From Numida meleagris (taxonomy: Eukaryota; Chordata; Aves; Galliformes; Numididae), in contig NC_034409.1 in NCBI RefSeq assembly GCF_002078875.1, positions 62,521,874 through 62,585,873 of the forward strand: a stretch of 64,000 nt of DNA, given 5' to 3'. Below, piece by piece: positions 13,388 to 27,096 of this stretch. The position numbers and the translations under genes are program-made. Positions within the stretch are counted from its first letter, which is position 1, and each line of letters opens with the position of its first letter. Under the pieces are notes generated by a model. That model made no database searches. It worked only from the letters and a program-made list of their open reading frames with translations, and was not told the DNA's origin.

Positions 13388-13432
13388 TTTTTTTGTTTTG
13401 TTTCTTTTTTTGTTTTGTTTTGTTTTTTTAAG
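13388..13432 (+). repeat. T-rich (TTTTG)-like low-complexity tract
   Basis: Imperfect TTTTG/TTTTTC units directly in front of the ancient CR1 copy. Confidence 0.85.
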
Positions 13433-13780
13433 GAAGTAATTTCCTACACAAAAGGGAAATATTTTTTCATGCAAGACATAATTAAACTGGAATTCATTGC
13501 CACAGGATGTTGTGGATGCCAGAAGTCTAGATGGGTTCAAAAGGCAATTAAACAAATTCGTGGAAGAGAAGTTCATCAAGGGCAATTAAACACAAAGATA
13601 CAATCTCTGGTGCAGGAAGTCTTAAGTCACAGCTTGCTGGAAGCTGGTAGGGGGAAGCCTTATGGTATTCTTGTGCCATTACGCGCCCTCTGAAGTATTT
13701 GCTGCTGGTCACTGTCTAAGACAGGATGTTGGGCTACATGGACCTTTGGTCTGACGCAGTGTGGCGGTTACATTTTTACT
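13425..13780 (+). mobile_element. Ancient CR1-type LINE 3' end
   Basis: Diverged CR1 end in sense orientation. Landmarks are AATTCATTGCCACAGGATGT, TGGATGCCAGAAGTCTAGATGG, and near the end GACAGGATGTTGGGCTACAT followed by GGACCTTTGGTCTGACGCAG. These match the old amniote CR1 family shared with turtles and crocodilians (from memory). No intact frame remains. Confidence 0.72.
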
Positions 13781-13891
13781 ACGAAAGTACAGCGTTCAGG
13801 GATTTGTGTCCTCCTCTGGAGTATCTCAGCATGTAAAATGCAGAATGAAGGTGAGGTCTTCTGGTGGCAGAGGACAGAGCTGCCCTTGGAA

Positions 13892-13917
13892 GGGAGGGAG
13901 GAGGGAGGGAGGGAGGC
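13892..13917 (+). repeat. (GGGA)n purine run
   Basis: Six or so GGGA/GGA units in a row; fits a G-quadruplex pattern on the plus strand. Confidence 0.9.
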
Positions 13918-14852
13918 AGAGAGCAGAGGCGGCAGTGAGGAAGGAAGGAAAAGCAGGCCACTGCTCAGCCACTGTCCTGCTGCCACATCGCGTGCTATGC
14001 AAAGTGCACGGCGTGATATTTGGAGACAGGCTGCAGACACGTCACGTGCTTCTAGAAAATATGTGTCTGCATGAGTCCCATCTTCCAGAAACCTACCCTC
14101 ATCTGCCAACTGCTTTCTCTGGGATGTTCGAACCTCAAGCAGCATCTTTTATAACGAACTTAAAATGAGACTTAGTGCTGATTAATAGTTTGTAGGTGCA
14201 TAAAGTAATTATTCAGATGGAAAAGAGCTTGACTTTTAGCCTTTCCTTTAGTTTTATGCTTCCTCTAGTTTCTTTTGGCTCAGAAATGTAATTGAAATGG
14301 TGATGATAGTACAACATTGTATTTAGTGCTGTCCTTCAAGATAGATAATGCATGCTACTTTGTTACTAGAAAACGTTTGATTTGTCTCAATAATGTTGCC
14401 TAATTTATATTGAGAGCTGAAAAAGCAATAGCCAAAAACCCTCAGATCCTCCCTTCCTAACCTGAGCAAATCTGTAATTGCAAACCAAGTTGCACTGTGA
14501 GAGAATATATCTCAGGGTTCCACAGGAATGAGAATTAGTTCATCTTAATTTCACTTATGATTCAGAGAAGGAAACAGGCAGTGTATTAATTAAATTCATG
14601 GGTGTTTAAAATACTGCAGGTATACTGCTCAAAAGTGCAAGAGCTCAGAGATTAAAAGTTAGAGAAATTGAAGTTGGAAAGTCTATGCAATCATATTTGG
14701 ATATAAATAACCAAACCAGAGCTAGCTGGTGGGGACACTCGGTGTGTCAGAACAAGTGTGCTACATCTTGTGACTTTTGACCAAAATCTTTCAGTACTTA
14801 ATATTTTACTTGATGTTTCAGTTCTTGATGATGCTTTGAAAACATCATCTAA

Positions 14853-14952
14853 ATCATAGAATTGTTTGAGCTGGAAGGGACCTTTACAGATCATCAAGTC
14901 CACTTCCCCTGCAGTGAACAGGGACACCTACTGCTAGGCTGAGTTACTCAAA
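14853..14952 (-). mobile_element. CR1 LINE 3' tail fragment
   Basis: The plus strand shows TCATAGAATTGTTTGAGCTG and GAAGGGACCTTTACAGATCA, the inverted CR1 3' terminus, then GCAGTGAACAGGGACACCTA. About 100 bp remain. Confidence 0.85.
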
Positions 14953-16033
14953 TGAGAACCCAGTGCTTATTATAATTTAAATAAATAAACAGATATCTTG
15001 TGAATCTAATAGATCGTGTTTGTTATAGGCCTGACACTTTATTTTGAATGTTTTAGGGCAGTGGAGCAGACAAGTAGCTCTAGGGAGGTTGTAACTGCAT
15101 GAAGTTACATGACATTTTCTTCTTAAATGTGTGTTAATACGAATAAAAGCTATTGGCTGCGTATAAACTAATGTTGTACCATAAAATGTATTAATACTGG
15201 CAGTAACCCCTGCCCTTTTCTGTGACCACACCTGTGATGTGCCTGTTTCTGAATACTGTAATAAGAAAAAGATTTAAAAGCTCAGTGGAAGTCATAGAGT
15301 ATTAACAGTAATAACAATGAAAGAATGATCCTATTGTAGAGGATTGAAAGGCCTCAGTATATTTGATGTTCACCTGTATCTAAAGGACCTACCAAGGGAA
15401 CCGAGGAAATTGGGTGATAGGAATAATAGGCTGAGCTGAAGGAGGAGAAAATTGGTTCTGAATGTGAGGAAGTGCTCCAAAGTAGATACAGGAAACTTGT
15501 GAGACGTTTATACCGAACAAATACATTAGGAAGAAAGATGTGGCAGAGAATGTCCCCTGAACAGTCCAGAGTCTTGTCTGCCTTCTGTCTCTCTGAATTT
15601 TGTGATTAATAGGGTGAATTTGAAAGCAGGGGATGGTTAATATTAATGGATCAGTAGCAGGTTCATCTCAGCAGCCATTGGGATTGAGAGAATAGAATTG
15701 TGGGCACACTTCAGACATCCATTATTTTGGCAGAATTGGACTAAGTACTAAACAAGAGATTCTTGATTTACTGGAAGATATGAGAAGGAACTGGACAGCA
15801 AATGCACAGTGATCTGGCTATGTGAGTCAGTGCTCCAGGGTTTCTCATAAAGGATGTAGGCTAGCTGACAGTGCTCAGTCAACAGTTTTTGATGGAGATG
15901 TTTTGCCTCGCCAATACAGGAGAAAGATCAGCATCTCCTCAAACACTGGTGTGTTCTCCAGAGCTGGGTGAATATCAGGATGATAATATTACACCCATCT
16001 TTCTCTTTGCCCACTGCACCGATATGGGCCGCA

Positions 16034-16041
16034 TTACGTAA
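16034..16041. promoter_or_regulatory. PAR-bZIP/NFIL3 type palindrome TTACGTAA
   Basis: A perfect 8-bp palindrome TTACGTAA in context GCATTACGTAACC. Confidence 0.35.
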
Positions 16042-17239
16042 CCTGCAGGGCAGATGTGCAGCCCTCCCTCCGGCCCTATCAGCCCTTCACCCCTTTAGCA
16101 TTGTGACAGTGTCCACTCCAAGTTGTGTCTGTGCATGATACAGTTCGATGACAACTCTTCTACTTTTAATTCGTCACTCTAATCTGAATGAAATGTGCAG
16201 GCGTAGACAAGACACAGGCAAAAAAAAAGCCTCCTGTTTGGTTTGGATGGTAAGATTGGTGACAGCAACAATAGAGTTGATATCACCTCCTACCACTTTC
16301 AAAAGCAGGCTGAAGGTTTTAGAGCATTTCATGTCTGTTTCTCAGCATTTTTTTCAGCTACTCTTGTGGTGACTTAAACCATCTTTTCCTTGAATGCAAC
16401 TCACACAATGAAGTTAAAACCGTGTCTTCTCCATTTCCTTCCTCTTTCATTTTGAGGTACTTTCATGTCCGCCTCCTGGCATTGAACCTTCTGAGCAGGT
16501 TCTGGATGGGGCCACTGGCCCAGCTTGTTCTCGTTTCCTGTCCTGAGCAATGCCTAGTATTAGGTATTTTGGAAGAAAGATAAAATCCTGCAAAGGCAAG
16601 TGGGAAAGTTGCAGAATTCTCTTTACTCCAATTGCTGACATTGTTGATGTTTTGTGGTTTTTAATCTTATTGAGGTTATTGCTTCAATAAATACCTTGCA
16701 GAGAAGAGTTCCGTGGGTTAGTTCTGTCCGTATGGGTGAAGCAGTATTTTCTTTCATCACTTTTATATCTATTGTCATTTATTTAGTTGGACAACTGCTT
16801 GCCCCTGTCTTATTGGGAGAAAAAGAGAGTGGGAATGGAGAATAAGTGCATCCAGATGGCTTTCTCTTCCTGCTTTATGTATCGTGTTCTTGGATTGCTT
16901 CACCTCTTACTTATCACCCTTGAACATAGCCCAGAAATTTGAAAATCATTACAATTCTTATTCAAAAACTTTTTTTTAGATGGATTGTAGGCCATCCAAA
17001 TTTACATTAACTAGAGTTCAGCAAGCCTGTGTTTTGTAATGTGTGTATTTTGTAAATAAATTAGACTGGCTTCTTTCTGGAGCTCTAATTTTTGTCAATT
17101 CCTTCTGGAATTCTTATATTTCATATTTATACAAAGACAAATGGGCTGAATGTAATGTTTGAGACTAAAATTGTATTTTCCATATTATTCTTTATTTCTT
17201 CCTAATACAGAGCTACACATCTGGTTTGTGGTTTTGACA

Positions 17240-17905
17240 ATGGCTGGATACTAAGCAGATGTTTTTGCTGTGCTGTCCACGAGGGCACTTAGATCTTTGT
17301 CTGAATGGTTGCAATTAATGTAGAACCCATCCACGTCTACAATTAGCTCAAACTCTCCTTGCCAATTTGCATGACGTTCTACTTGGATATACTAAAATTT
17401 GTTTCTTCTAACTTGACGATCCTTCAGATTTTTTTTTTTTAACTCTCTCCGCTTTTAACTAACATAGGATGGTATTGTCAACAATTTTTTTCCTATTTCA
17501 CTTTGTGTGTGCCCCTTTCCAGATCATTTAATATATTAAATGTTGATCATAGTATCCGCCCCTGGGACTTCCCCCATTAACCCTCTTGAAAACTGGCCAT
17601 TTATTCATGCTGTTCGTTTTTCCTAAATTAGCTTTAATCTATTGACAGATGTTTACCTCTCACCCCATGACTAGTTTCCTTAATAGGCTGTGGTGATTAA
17701 TATTACCAAAGGCTTTCTGAAAATTCAAATTAATTATACCTACCAGTCTCAATTCTCCTTATAGAAAATATGGAGGTGCCCATTTTTCTTATGTAAGTAC
17801 CATGCTAATCTGTGCCTCCTGCACTGCATTAATATAACTGTCATAACTACCCTATTGAGCCATTTTACCAGGTACTAAAGTAGGGTTTATAAGTGTCCAT
17901 AATGC
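17240..17905 (-). mobile_element. Ancient CR1-type LINE, reverse-transcriptase region relic
   Basis: On the minus strand the sequence around 17690-17740 decodes to FQKAFGNINHHSLLRKLVMG, clearly the conserved RT motif (D)FxKAFDxVxH..LL.KL of CR1/L3-type LINEs, followed at once by a stop codon. The flanking plus-strand text (TTGAAAACTGGCCATTTATT near 17587) also fits the old amniote CR1 family. There are many stops and indels, so it is dead. The outer limits are approximate. Confidence 0.7.
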
Positions 17906-18579
17906 CCAAGCCCACTGTTGCTTTTCACTTATGAATTGCCTGCCCTGCAGCTTTGCCACCTCCTATTTAGTTTTAACGATCAAGCTGCCAGCAAAATATG
18001 TAATGTGCGGCTTCACTCTTACGTTGTTTGAAAGTCAGGCAAGTCCTACCTGGGCCAGTTTGTTTCCAATTTAAATTAATTTTATGTGACTCCAGGCAAC
18101 AGAGGCAGGCTGCCCTGTGCTTTTACAGCTCCTGCTCTGGAGCTGCTGGCTGCAGGCAGCACTCTCAGCACCACACTACCCTTGTGCTGACCTGGTGGGC
18201 TGAGGGAGTGCCATCTTTCTCTGAAGGTTCTCACTCTGGATACTCTTCAAAAAAGTACTCTGAGCGACTTGGTAGCCCCCTCTCTTCTCCAAATTTTTGG
18301 GAAGCTTAAACAGATTTTTTGAAATTGTGTATTTTTCCTTTCTAATTTAAGCAAGAAATAAATCTTCACTTAAATATGATTTTAATATTTTAAAGCAATT
18401 TATGGCTTTAGTATGCATTTACTTGGGTTCATTTTAATAGTTTGTGACAAAATTCTAGCCATTTCTTCCCGTTTTTGGAATAAATTGTTGGTTTGTTATC
18501 TGTATGAAAATGCTATTGAATGAAAATTTCACTAAATCTTTTGAAATTTGCTTGGTGAAGTTGTTTAGGGTTTATTATT

Positions 18580-19097
18580 CATAGAATCATAGAATGGCTT
18601 GGCTCTGAGGTCCCTTCCAACCCCACCCAGCCCCAGCTCCTTGATATGAGCTGGGCTGCCACCCGCCAGCTCAGGCTGCCCAGGGCCCCATCCAACCTGG
18701 TCCTGAGCACCTCCAGGGATGGGGCACCCACAGCTTCTCTGGGCAGCCTGTGCCAGGGCCTCACCACCCTCTGAGTAAAGAATTTCCTCCAAACATCCAA
18801 CCTCAATCTCCCCTCTTGTAGTTTAAAACTGTCGCCCTATGTCCTATCACTGCCCTTCCTAATGAAGAGCCCCTCCCCACCTTTTCTATAGGCCCCCTTT
18901 AGGCACTGGAAGGCTGCTAGAATGTCTCTCAGGAGCTGGATTTCTTCTCCAGGCCCAGCTCTCTCAGCCTGTCTTCATAGGGGAGGTGCTCCAGCCCTCT
19001 GAGCATCCTCATGGCCTCCTCTGGACTTGCTCCAACAGGTCTGTGTCCATATGCTGGGGGCAACAGCAATGAACACAGTGCTCCAGATGGGGCCTCG
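18580..19097 (-). mobile_element. CR1 LINE, 5'-truncated, fairly young
   Basis: A 0.5-kb CR1 copy in inverted orientation. It begins with TCATAGAATCATAGAATGGC (the 3' octamer repeat) and runs back into the pol C-terminus, with minus-strand peptides such as RPWHRLPREAVGAPSLEVLR. It extends to CAGTGCTCCAGATGGGGCCTC at 19097. The divergence looks lower than in the other copies, so it is one of the younger insertions here. Confidence 0.93.
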
Positions 19098-21057
19098 TAA
19101 GTATTAAATTATTAACGAGCCAGGTGTTCCTTACAGTGCTTTGCACCTACGAGTGATTTACTGCAGTTAGTCAACTGACCTGCTTAGTTTTGAATCCTCT
19201 GGTCCTTCAGGACCGTAGGAAGCCATCTCATCCTCTTAGAAGAATATTATTCAGAAATTGGTAGAGGACAGCAACCTTTCATCTTGCAGCTTAGTGTTCT
19301 CCTGTGCGTTGAGTTGGGTTGCCGCAGGTGTCTGTGAAATAAGTATAGAAAGGCTGTAAAGGAGCACAGCAGAGAAAACACAGCCAGCCAGTTGGTTTTA
19401 GAAGTGAAAAACCAGCCAAGCCTGTGTGTCAGCGGCATCAAGTCATGGGGAGACAGGCAGAGGAAGGTTGCACCAGCCTGGCGGTGCTGCCATCAGGTTC
19501 CATGGGAAACTTCATCCGCGACAAGGAATAGGCAGAAACGAAGCACGTACTCTGTGCCACTCACTCCACGTTTGTCAAGGCTCAGCTGATACTGTTGGGA
19601 AGATATCTTATGGGCTCTGCTTTTCTGTTTTCTGCTTGCTCAGTCTGTGAGTCTTTTAACACCTCTTGGATATTTGTTTTGGGTGTTTTAAAACATAATT
19701 TTAAATGGTTGGGAATACTCAGGGAAAGCTTCGTTTCGTAGTGGCTATAACCATTTCAAATTTAGCTGTAGATAGGTATAGTTTTAAAGATGTTACACTG
19801 TCTCAGGTGTTTGAGTGCAATTCTTCAGCAGATCAGAACAGCCTATGTGGCTGTTTTTGTAGCTTTTCTGCTGGTGTTTGGATCACAAGTCAGTCTGTCT
19901 GTATCTTCTCTAGTGATAGCTTCAACTTAAGAAAAATTTCCTTTTTAGTTTGTAGGAGGAAAAATCAGTAGAAAGCCTTGAAACTGTCGAAGCAAAGTAT
20001 TGTTTCTTTGTTGCTAAATACTCAAGTGCATCTGAGGGTAGACTCAGCTATTACAGTACTTGTTACCTTGTACCCAGTTATCCTATTCATCTCCCACCCT
20101 GGTGGTGTCCTGCTGACTCCTGCCTATGGATTGCGGTGTTGTTTTTCAGAGGCACTGCAAACTTTTCAGCTCCTTAAATGCTGTGTCTTATGTTTTGTCT
20201 GGCCTCGATATCTCTTCCCTTTGCACCATATCAAGTTTAATTTCCCTGGGTCCAGAGATGGCATTGTTTCCCCTGCCCCTCTGCTCCATGCTGTGGCTGC
20301 ATCCTGTGCTGCATGTGCTCCCAGTAGCTGGTGAGATGTGGTCCTGGGAATGCCAGTGCTCAGTGTTTGCTATCCCAGCTATTCTCCTTCAGACACTATG
20401 GTGCATCTCAGATGTTCAAAGAATTCAGCTTTACAGCTTTCCCGTGCATTAAGAAAATATTTTCTTAGTTTTATGGAGCAACAAAGTGAAACGCCCAACA
20501 TGGTGAAGAAAGTCTGTGGCACAGGGGGGAAATGAAGCCTGATCTCCCCGTGCCTGTCCAGTGCCTTAATTACATGATCATCTCGCTGCCTCAGTTGAAA
20601 TTTGTCTCCTGAAGTTGAACAAGCGTGTCAAACTGCATTTTTCATCTTTCTCTCCTCTCGACTTGTAGCTCGAGGCGTTGGAGAAGAGTGGAGTTCTTAC
20701 ATGCTGGGAATCTCCTTCGATACCATTCTTTTATCCACTCTTTTTTCCCTCTCCCTTCTTACATCCCAAGTCATGTAAAATCAAATATCTATTCCCTTCT
20801 ACATCTGGAATTAAGTTCTCTGCATTCCTACATATACTTGCTGTGAAGATTTTCATCCCTACCCTCAGTTTTAATGCTGCAGCAGGAGATTTTAGGACCT
20901 TCATGTTTTTCTCCTCCTCTATGACGTTCAAATCAAGGCAACCAATGTTTTCTGCATTTGTCATTTAAGTCACATTTTTTCCTGTTTGAACTTTGCCATC
21001 CCCAGCCTGATTCTGCATGGAATACAAACCCTTTTCTGCCTTGTACACAAGAATGGA

Positions 21058-21400
21058 TGTGCAGGGTTAGATCAAAGGTCCGTCTAGCCCAGCATCCTGT
21101 CTCCTATTGTACGGCAGATACTCAGGGAAGAGTGTCAGAATAGGGCAGTCGAGCAATGATGCCTCTCTAGACTGTGCTCTCAGCCTCTGGCTCATGTTTG
21201 CAGCTCAGTAACCGTCTTTTGTATTTAACAATCCGTGATACATTTTTTTTTCCTGATAATTTTCTTGTTTCTTCTGTGAACATGTGTACAGTTTTAGTGT
21301 CCATAATATTCCATGGCAAAGAAATGAATAGATGATTCATTGCTTACACAAAAAAGTGTCTATGTTCTTTTTTCACCTGATAATTTTGTCTGATGTCCAT
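21058..21400 (-). mobile_element. Ancient CR1-type LINE relic
   Basis: The inverted counterpart of the family at 13425-13780. The plus strand shows AGATCAAAGGTCCGTCTAGC and CCAGCATCCTGTCTCC, and further right CATAATATTCCATGGCAAAG and TTACACAAAAAAGTG, which parallel the old CR1 3' end. The right limit is uncertain. Confidence 0.62.
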
Positions 21401-24400
21401 CCATTCCTTTTCTGAAGGGACTACAGGCTTTCATTTTCTATGCCATTTCTGGTTTGAAAGTCTTTCATTGTTTTATGTAATTGTTTTTCCTGCAGAAGCT
21501 TTTAAGCTTTTTGTTACTGTTGTTGCCCTGCTCTAGATTTTCCAGTTCTTTTTTTTCCCCAGGTGTGGGTACAAGAAATGCATGTGTTGTTCAAGGTGTA
21601 TGGCAAACTTTCTTTATACAGAGGTATAATGATGTTTCACATGCTGTTCCTAGGCATGCCCACTATTATTTGTTTGTTTTTGACAGCTTCCACTATATTG
21701 CCTCTTCTTTCAGAATTACTCAGGCTGTTGCCCAAGCTGCATCTCTGCTGAGCCTTCTCATGCACTTTTGCCTGTGGTCTGGGCTCTGAGTTACTCCTCC
21801 TTCTCCAGAACTTCCTTTTTCCTCTGGCTTCTCTCTTTTTATGCTTCCACTGTATCTGAAAGAGCTTCCTTCCTCCATTCTCCTACCTTGATCTCTAAAT
21901 TCCTGCCAAAGATTCATAGTACGAAGCCCTTCAAAAGCATCTGCTCTGTTTTCCTCTTATCTAGTGTACCAGCGCTGTCAGGCAACTTTCTATTATGCTG
22001 GAAATAAAAAGTGCCTCTAAGATTCAGCCAAGCTCACAGAATGAAAATCCACATATGTATATCCAATCCACTCTTCTTTCTTCTCCTTTCCTCTTCACCA
22101 TCTGTTTTTTAATCTGGTTTCTGTGTGCATTAAGGTATAATTTTACACCAGTGCAGATAATTTCATGTTTAGCTCCAGTTTGTGCCGTCTGAGTATCTTG
22201 CGTTAATAGAGCTTAATCTGATCACACTGTGGGTAGCATCCCAAGGAAAGCAATTTTACAGGTTTTTGAGCAGCAGTCCAGGGAAGTCTGGGGCCTCCTG
22301 TGTTCCTGTCTGGGAGTTTTTGGAGAGAAATCACTCGGGTGATCTGTGGAGCTTATGCCTAATAAGCCTGATGTTTCTTGTCTGTGTTGGACCCACTGCA
22401 CCACTGATGTGCAGATGTACAACGTGTTTGCCTTCCAGACAGATCTGACTGTGCGTAGCCTCCACAAATGCTGAGCATACATGTAGCGCTGGAGACGCAA
22501 CAAGTGCATCGTACTTGCTGCATACATTTGTCAGCACAGAAGCATTTGTCCAGGGTTGTCCTGGAGGAGTGGCACTGGGAGGCTCTGTAATGGAGGCATC
22601 TGCCATCAGGTGCCCTCCTGCACAAGTCCTGGGTTGCAATGTGCTTTAAATGCAACAAAGGAAATGCAGCATGACCTGCACTTGTCATATCCCCATTGCA
22701 AGCGATGAAATTACCTTGATTCCTTCTGTTCCCTAGCAGTGTGGCATCCCTTCCTGTTTCAACACCAGGGAGTTGCTATGGGCTCTATGTATTTGAAAAA
22801 TTGGATCTTGTGCTTAGGTGCTCCCATGTGGACTTTGGAGCTGGAATGCCTTTCTGTAATATGTACGTTCATACCATGTCAGTCCATTGGAATAGACGTT
22901 GTCTGAGCATGAAGCTGAATGAAACTGAGCTAGAAGTGGGTTCGTGCAGCAGTCAAGCCTGGTCAGTGAGTTGTTAGACGCAGTTTTACTGCTGTGCATT
23001 TGGCTTCCTGTGTGATCCAGGGCAATTCACTTAGCTTAGCTGTGAGAAGTCCACGTGGCTGATGCGAGCTTCAACATCATAAAGACACACAAAGTCCTCT
23101 TGTGTATATGTTACTGGGCTTATCTGGGGATAGGCTGATGATAAAGTGAACAAAATCGACCCTTCTTTTGCAGCTTTTCTGCGTCCCAAATGATCTTTAT
23201 GGCTGGAAAAGAAACACGCTTCAAAAATTTCCATATAACCACATCTCAGTAAGATCCTTGTGTAGGCTGTACCTGAATAAGTGATATTGCACTTACATTA
23301 TTAGCTGTTGAAACTACTGTTTGCGATGATATTGGCAGTGTGATCTGCTCCTCTAGTAAACGGGGGCTAGAGCTATTCTGATGTTAAAAAAAGGGACAGG
23401 AACAATTGGAAACCCCTGCTGCCAGGCAAAGGAAGTATGAGCAGGGCAGAGGGGGTGGACAAAAGCTTAATCTTTCTCTCTGTTTCTCTAAGAGTTTGTG
23501 CTAATCAATTTTAACTAACACAGAAACATCAAAATCATAAATCTGTTCAGCTATTACATGACTCCCAGCAAAACAGTTTGCAGACTGTGCCTTAGCTGTT
23601 CTCTTCCAGGCTGTGCCATACCTAGCATTTATTTCCCATATAATCCCCTTTTGTGGTCTTTGCAGGTTTAACAAAATTCCCCTAACACTCTTACATTTGA
23701 GACATTGGGGCACACTTTCCTTGGTTAGCTCCTTTTTATGATAGCTTTGGGCATAATGGGAAATCGTGGTGAGGAAGTCCAAAGACTGGTGATACAGTCA
23801 ACATGCTCATCCTTCTCCCCCCTAACCCCTCCCCAGGAACTGGGACTCCTGCTTGCTGCTATTGTGAGAATTAATCCTTTAGTGTTCCTCACTGCTTTAC
23901 CTTCTATATAGCCAATAAGCACACAGGGGCGGGGGAGGTTGGATGTGTGTTGGGAAGAATGAATAGCAATGGATCAAAATGCTGTAGCTCTTCTGCAAGT
24001 GCTGTTAGCGGGGGAAAAAAAAAAGTAAATTGCTTTTTATTTAAAAAATAGCTATGATACCTTAGTTTACACCAAAGTTAGCGTGACTTTTTTGGGATTT
24101 CAGTTCCTTAGATCATGGGAAGAGAGGGCAAGCAAATTCCTAACTTTGCTCCCCAGCTAGAAGTCAGTATGGAAATAGGAAATAGTTCTGAATGCTGATC
24201 CTTGACTGCCAGCTGTGGATATGCTCCTGCACTGATTAAGGCTGCCCACCATAAACACATAGGTGGATTTTTATTTCCAGAACCTATTTCAGGGGAAAAC
24301 AAAATGATATTTTGTTGTTGTGCTTTGATAACTTTCTTCTGTGTGAATAACTCTGAAGTGAGCAAATTTGGTAGTTTGAAGCATAGGATGTGATGGTGGT

Positions 24401-27096
24401 GGTGGTGCTGTTAGCTTTTTCTTCTTCTCTTTGGATTGGGTAGAAGTGGTGTGGAGGTTATTGTGTTAACATGGCTTCCTGAGGTTTATGTATGCTAGGA
24501 AGGAATGAGTTGGAAGCAGTCATTGGTACACATATTGCTAAAGTCTTATTAGTGAGGCTGATTCACGAGATGTGAATGCCAACAGTGGGATTGGATTCAC
24601 CCTTCAACACAGCGGGATTCAGTCCTGAGAGCGACCAGGTCGCAGTCACCTATGCCCATGGGCAGGTAGGTCTTTTGGACAGTAACAGCATAGGAATGCA
24701 TTGATCAAAATGTTGGGGCAGAACACAGCTGTAGTCTCTCCTGAAAGATGCGAGTCTTTGAGATGTTGTGGTGCATAGCACAAGTAAGGCTCTGTGCGCC
24801 CTCTTCTAAGGAAGTCTGGAAATCATGGGATTACTTTATACACAAGTGAGTTATATGCAATTCACTAGGAATTCTGTCATATTTTAATCAATCCCAGCTC
24901 CATACAGCATACAGTGCAATTTCAAACAAGCAAGGTAGTGTCACAAAGGCACAGTGCTTATGTGGAGCTGGTTAACGTATGACTTAGAACCCCTTGTTTT
25001 ATTTGAAAGTTTTAAGCAATACTATGACATTGAAAGCACCATACGAAGAGTATGTGAATTTCCTCAGGTTTGCTCCTTTTGAGCGCCTCCTTTGGTCAGA
25101 AACACTGAACAGAATGAGACATTTAGTTCATTGCTGAAAAAATTAATTTGCAATGTTGTGATTTGGGATTCTTGAATGTATGAGCTGCCCGGTGCAGCTG
25201 TCCTTGCTGTTGTCTGTGGGACTTGATGTTTGGAGCAAGCCAGCATAGAAAAGAGCCTGCTTGCTCTCCTGCTTTGAGAGGTCTGCGAACAGCCAAGCTG
25301 ATTCTCGTTGTCTTACAAATATTAAGCATTAGGTATTCGTCTTTATTTTGCGTGTATTGAAAAACAACAGAAAATTGCCAGGTGGGTTGCCTGAAGTCAC
25401 CCAGCCTGACAAAGCTGGGAATAGGTTTCCTGGCTCCCACTACTGTACTTTAAACCACAAGATTAGTCTTTTTTGAAAAGGATAATCTGTACGTTCAAAG
25501 AAGGCTTTATAAAGCTCCCATTAACCCTGGTGCCGTACCTAGAGAAGAATCTAATTTATGTTCTGGCAAATGAAAGCAGTTTCGAAGACCTTAGTGCTGC
25601 AGGTCACCGTCAGACCTTCAAGGTCTGTTGCCACCAGTTTAATTTTTCTCCTGCTTGGATTCGCCTGTCTGTCGTTTCTGGGAAAGGAGGAAAAAACTGT
25701 TCTCCTGAGGAAAGGTTTCCAGAGACATCCAGTTGCAGAGAGCTGAGAACAAGGTCCACGTGTGTTTTTTTGCTATGGTTAATTAATATACAGAATGGCT
25801 GATGTTTCCATTCATTCTTTAAAAGAGAGAAAGAGATGCCTTCTGGCAAAGTTCTTATTATTGCATTTTATCACTTGGGTAACATCCGAAGATCTGAATT
25901 CCAGTAGCTAGTGCCTGGAAGTGTCCTTTCAGACTAAAATGTTGAACTTTTGATTTCCCCCCTTAGTCCTGGAGCTACCTCATCTGAACATACTGAAGAG
26001 AGGAAAAATGTTCTGGTTTTATTCTGTTATCTCCATTGTCTGAGCGCTAGAGAAGTAGCAGTGCATCGATCTCAGCGTTGCTTTACTCAAAGTTTGCAAG
26101 TGTTTTACAGGGCTGGGCAAAGATCATCTAACTGGTTGGCTTGGGGGAGGAGAGAGAGACAAACAGAAGTGTGGTTCTCATCATTGCGTTCATGAAGTGA
26201 GAATAAAAGACACGGCTTCCCTGGTCCCATGCTCTACTAATAACACTTGTACAAGCTGGTTATATAATTATCTGTCACTGTCGTTTTTTCCCACTTTGGA
26301 CAGATCTGCTATTTCATCCAACCAAAGCGTAAAGAGTTTAGGAGAAAAGAAAGGTACTGTGAAATAAAGTCTGTAGAATAAGTGTTATGGTATTAGACCT
26401 AAGGTTCTTGTGCATCTGGACAATAGTTTACTGGCCTTCTCTCAAATTTTGACAGTGCTTATAGTATCTGTTTAAGAGTGTAGTTAGCATTAACATTTAT
26501 GAACTTAATTATTACTATGAGCAATAATTTGCTGTTTCTGGTTAATGACTATTATTGCATAAATAGCCAGCTGTTTGTAGCGGTCTGGGAGTTTATTGGC
26601 TGTAAAGGCAGCATTAAGTTAAGCTTGGAGAAGAATTCCTGTATGGCGTGTATGTTGAAGACAATATTCATTCTGCACATTGGAAAGACAGCTACAAACA
26701 CTCCATCACCTCTTTTATAGAGCACTGGTGCCAGATGTGGAGTAAAACACAGAGCGTCCGTCTCCTGAAGGCATGAAGGGCTCTGTTTCTTTTCCCTTAG
26801 CAAACACAAACGTGAGCTGGGCTCCTTCCAGACCTGGTAGTTCATTGCCACGTCTGGCCAAGGGGTGTTGCTCCCATCTGTGTTAGCATCGAGTTATTCA
26901 GAGTATGTCACAAGGAGCAGCTCTCAGAGCTTTCCACTTTGCTCAACCGCCTAAAAACCCTGTGACACTCAGCTTTTCGCTTTGTTTTTCCAAGCAGACC
27001 TTTCTCCCTTCTGCCATTCCCGTGGCTGCAGCGAGTGGGATGTGAATTCCTGTGGGTCCCTGGCTCTTGTCTCAGCTGCTCCCAGCAGCCACCCTG

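Larger units (their letters stand above)
12307..18579 (+). other. Putative intron 1, non-coding with ancient CR1 relics
   Basis: No coding exon was seen. The stretch holds an ancient CR1 3' end (13425-13780), a purine-rich GGGA run, a small CR1 tail (14853-14952) and an ancient CR1 reverse-transcriptase relic (17240-17905). A perfect TTACGTAA site lies at 16034-16041. The rest (about 14960-17200) is AT-rich unique sequence without clear features. Confidence 0.6.

Noticed and set aside
15340..15610. Old transposon resembling a CR1 middle part
   Set aside because: Some purine-rich phrases recall CR1, but no diagnostic peptide or tail could be found.
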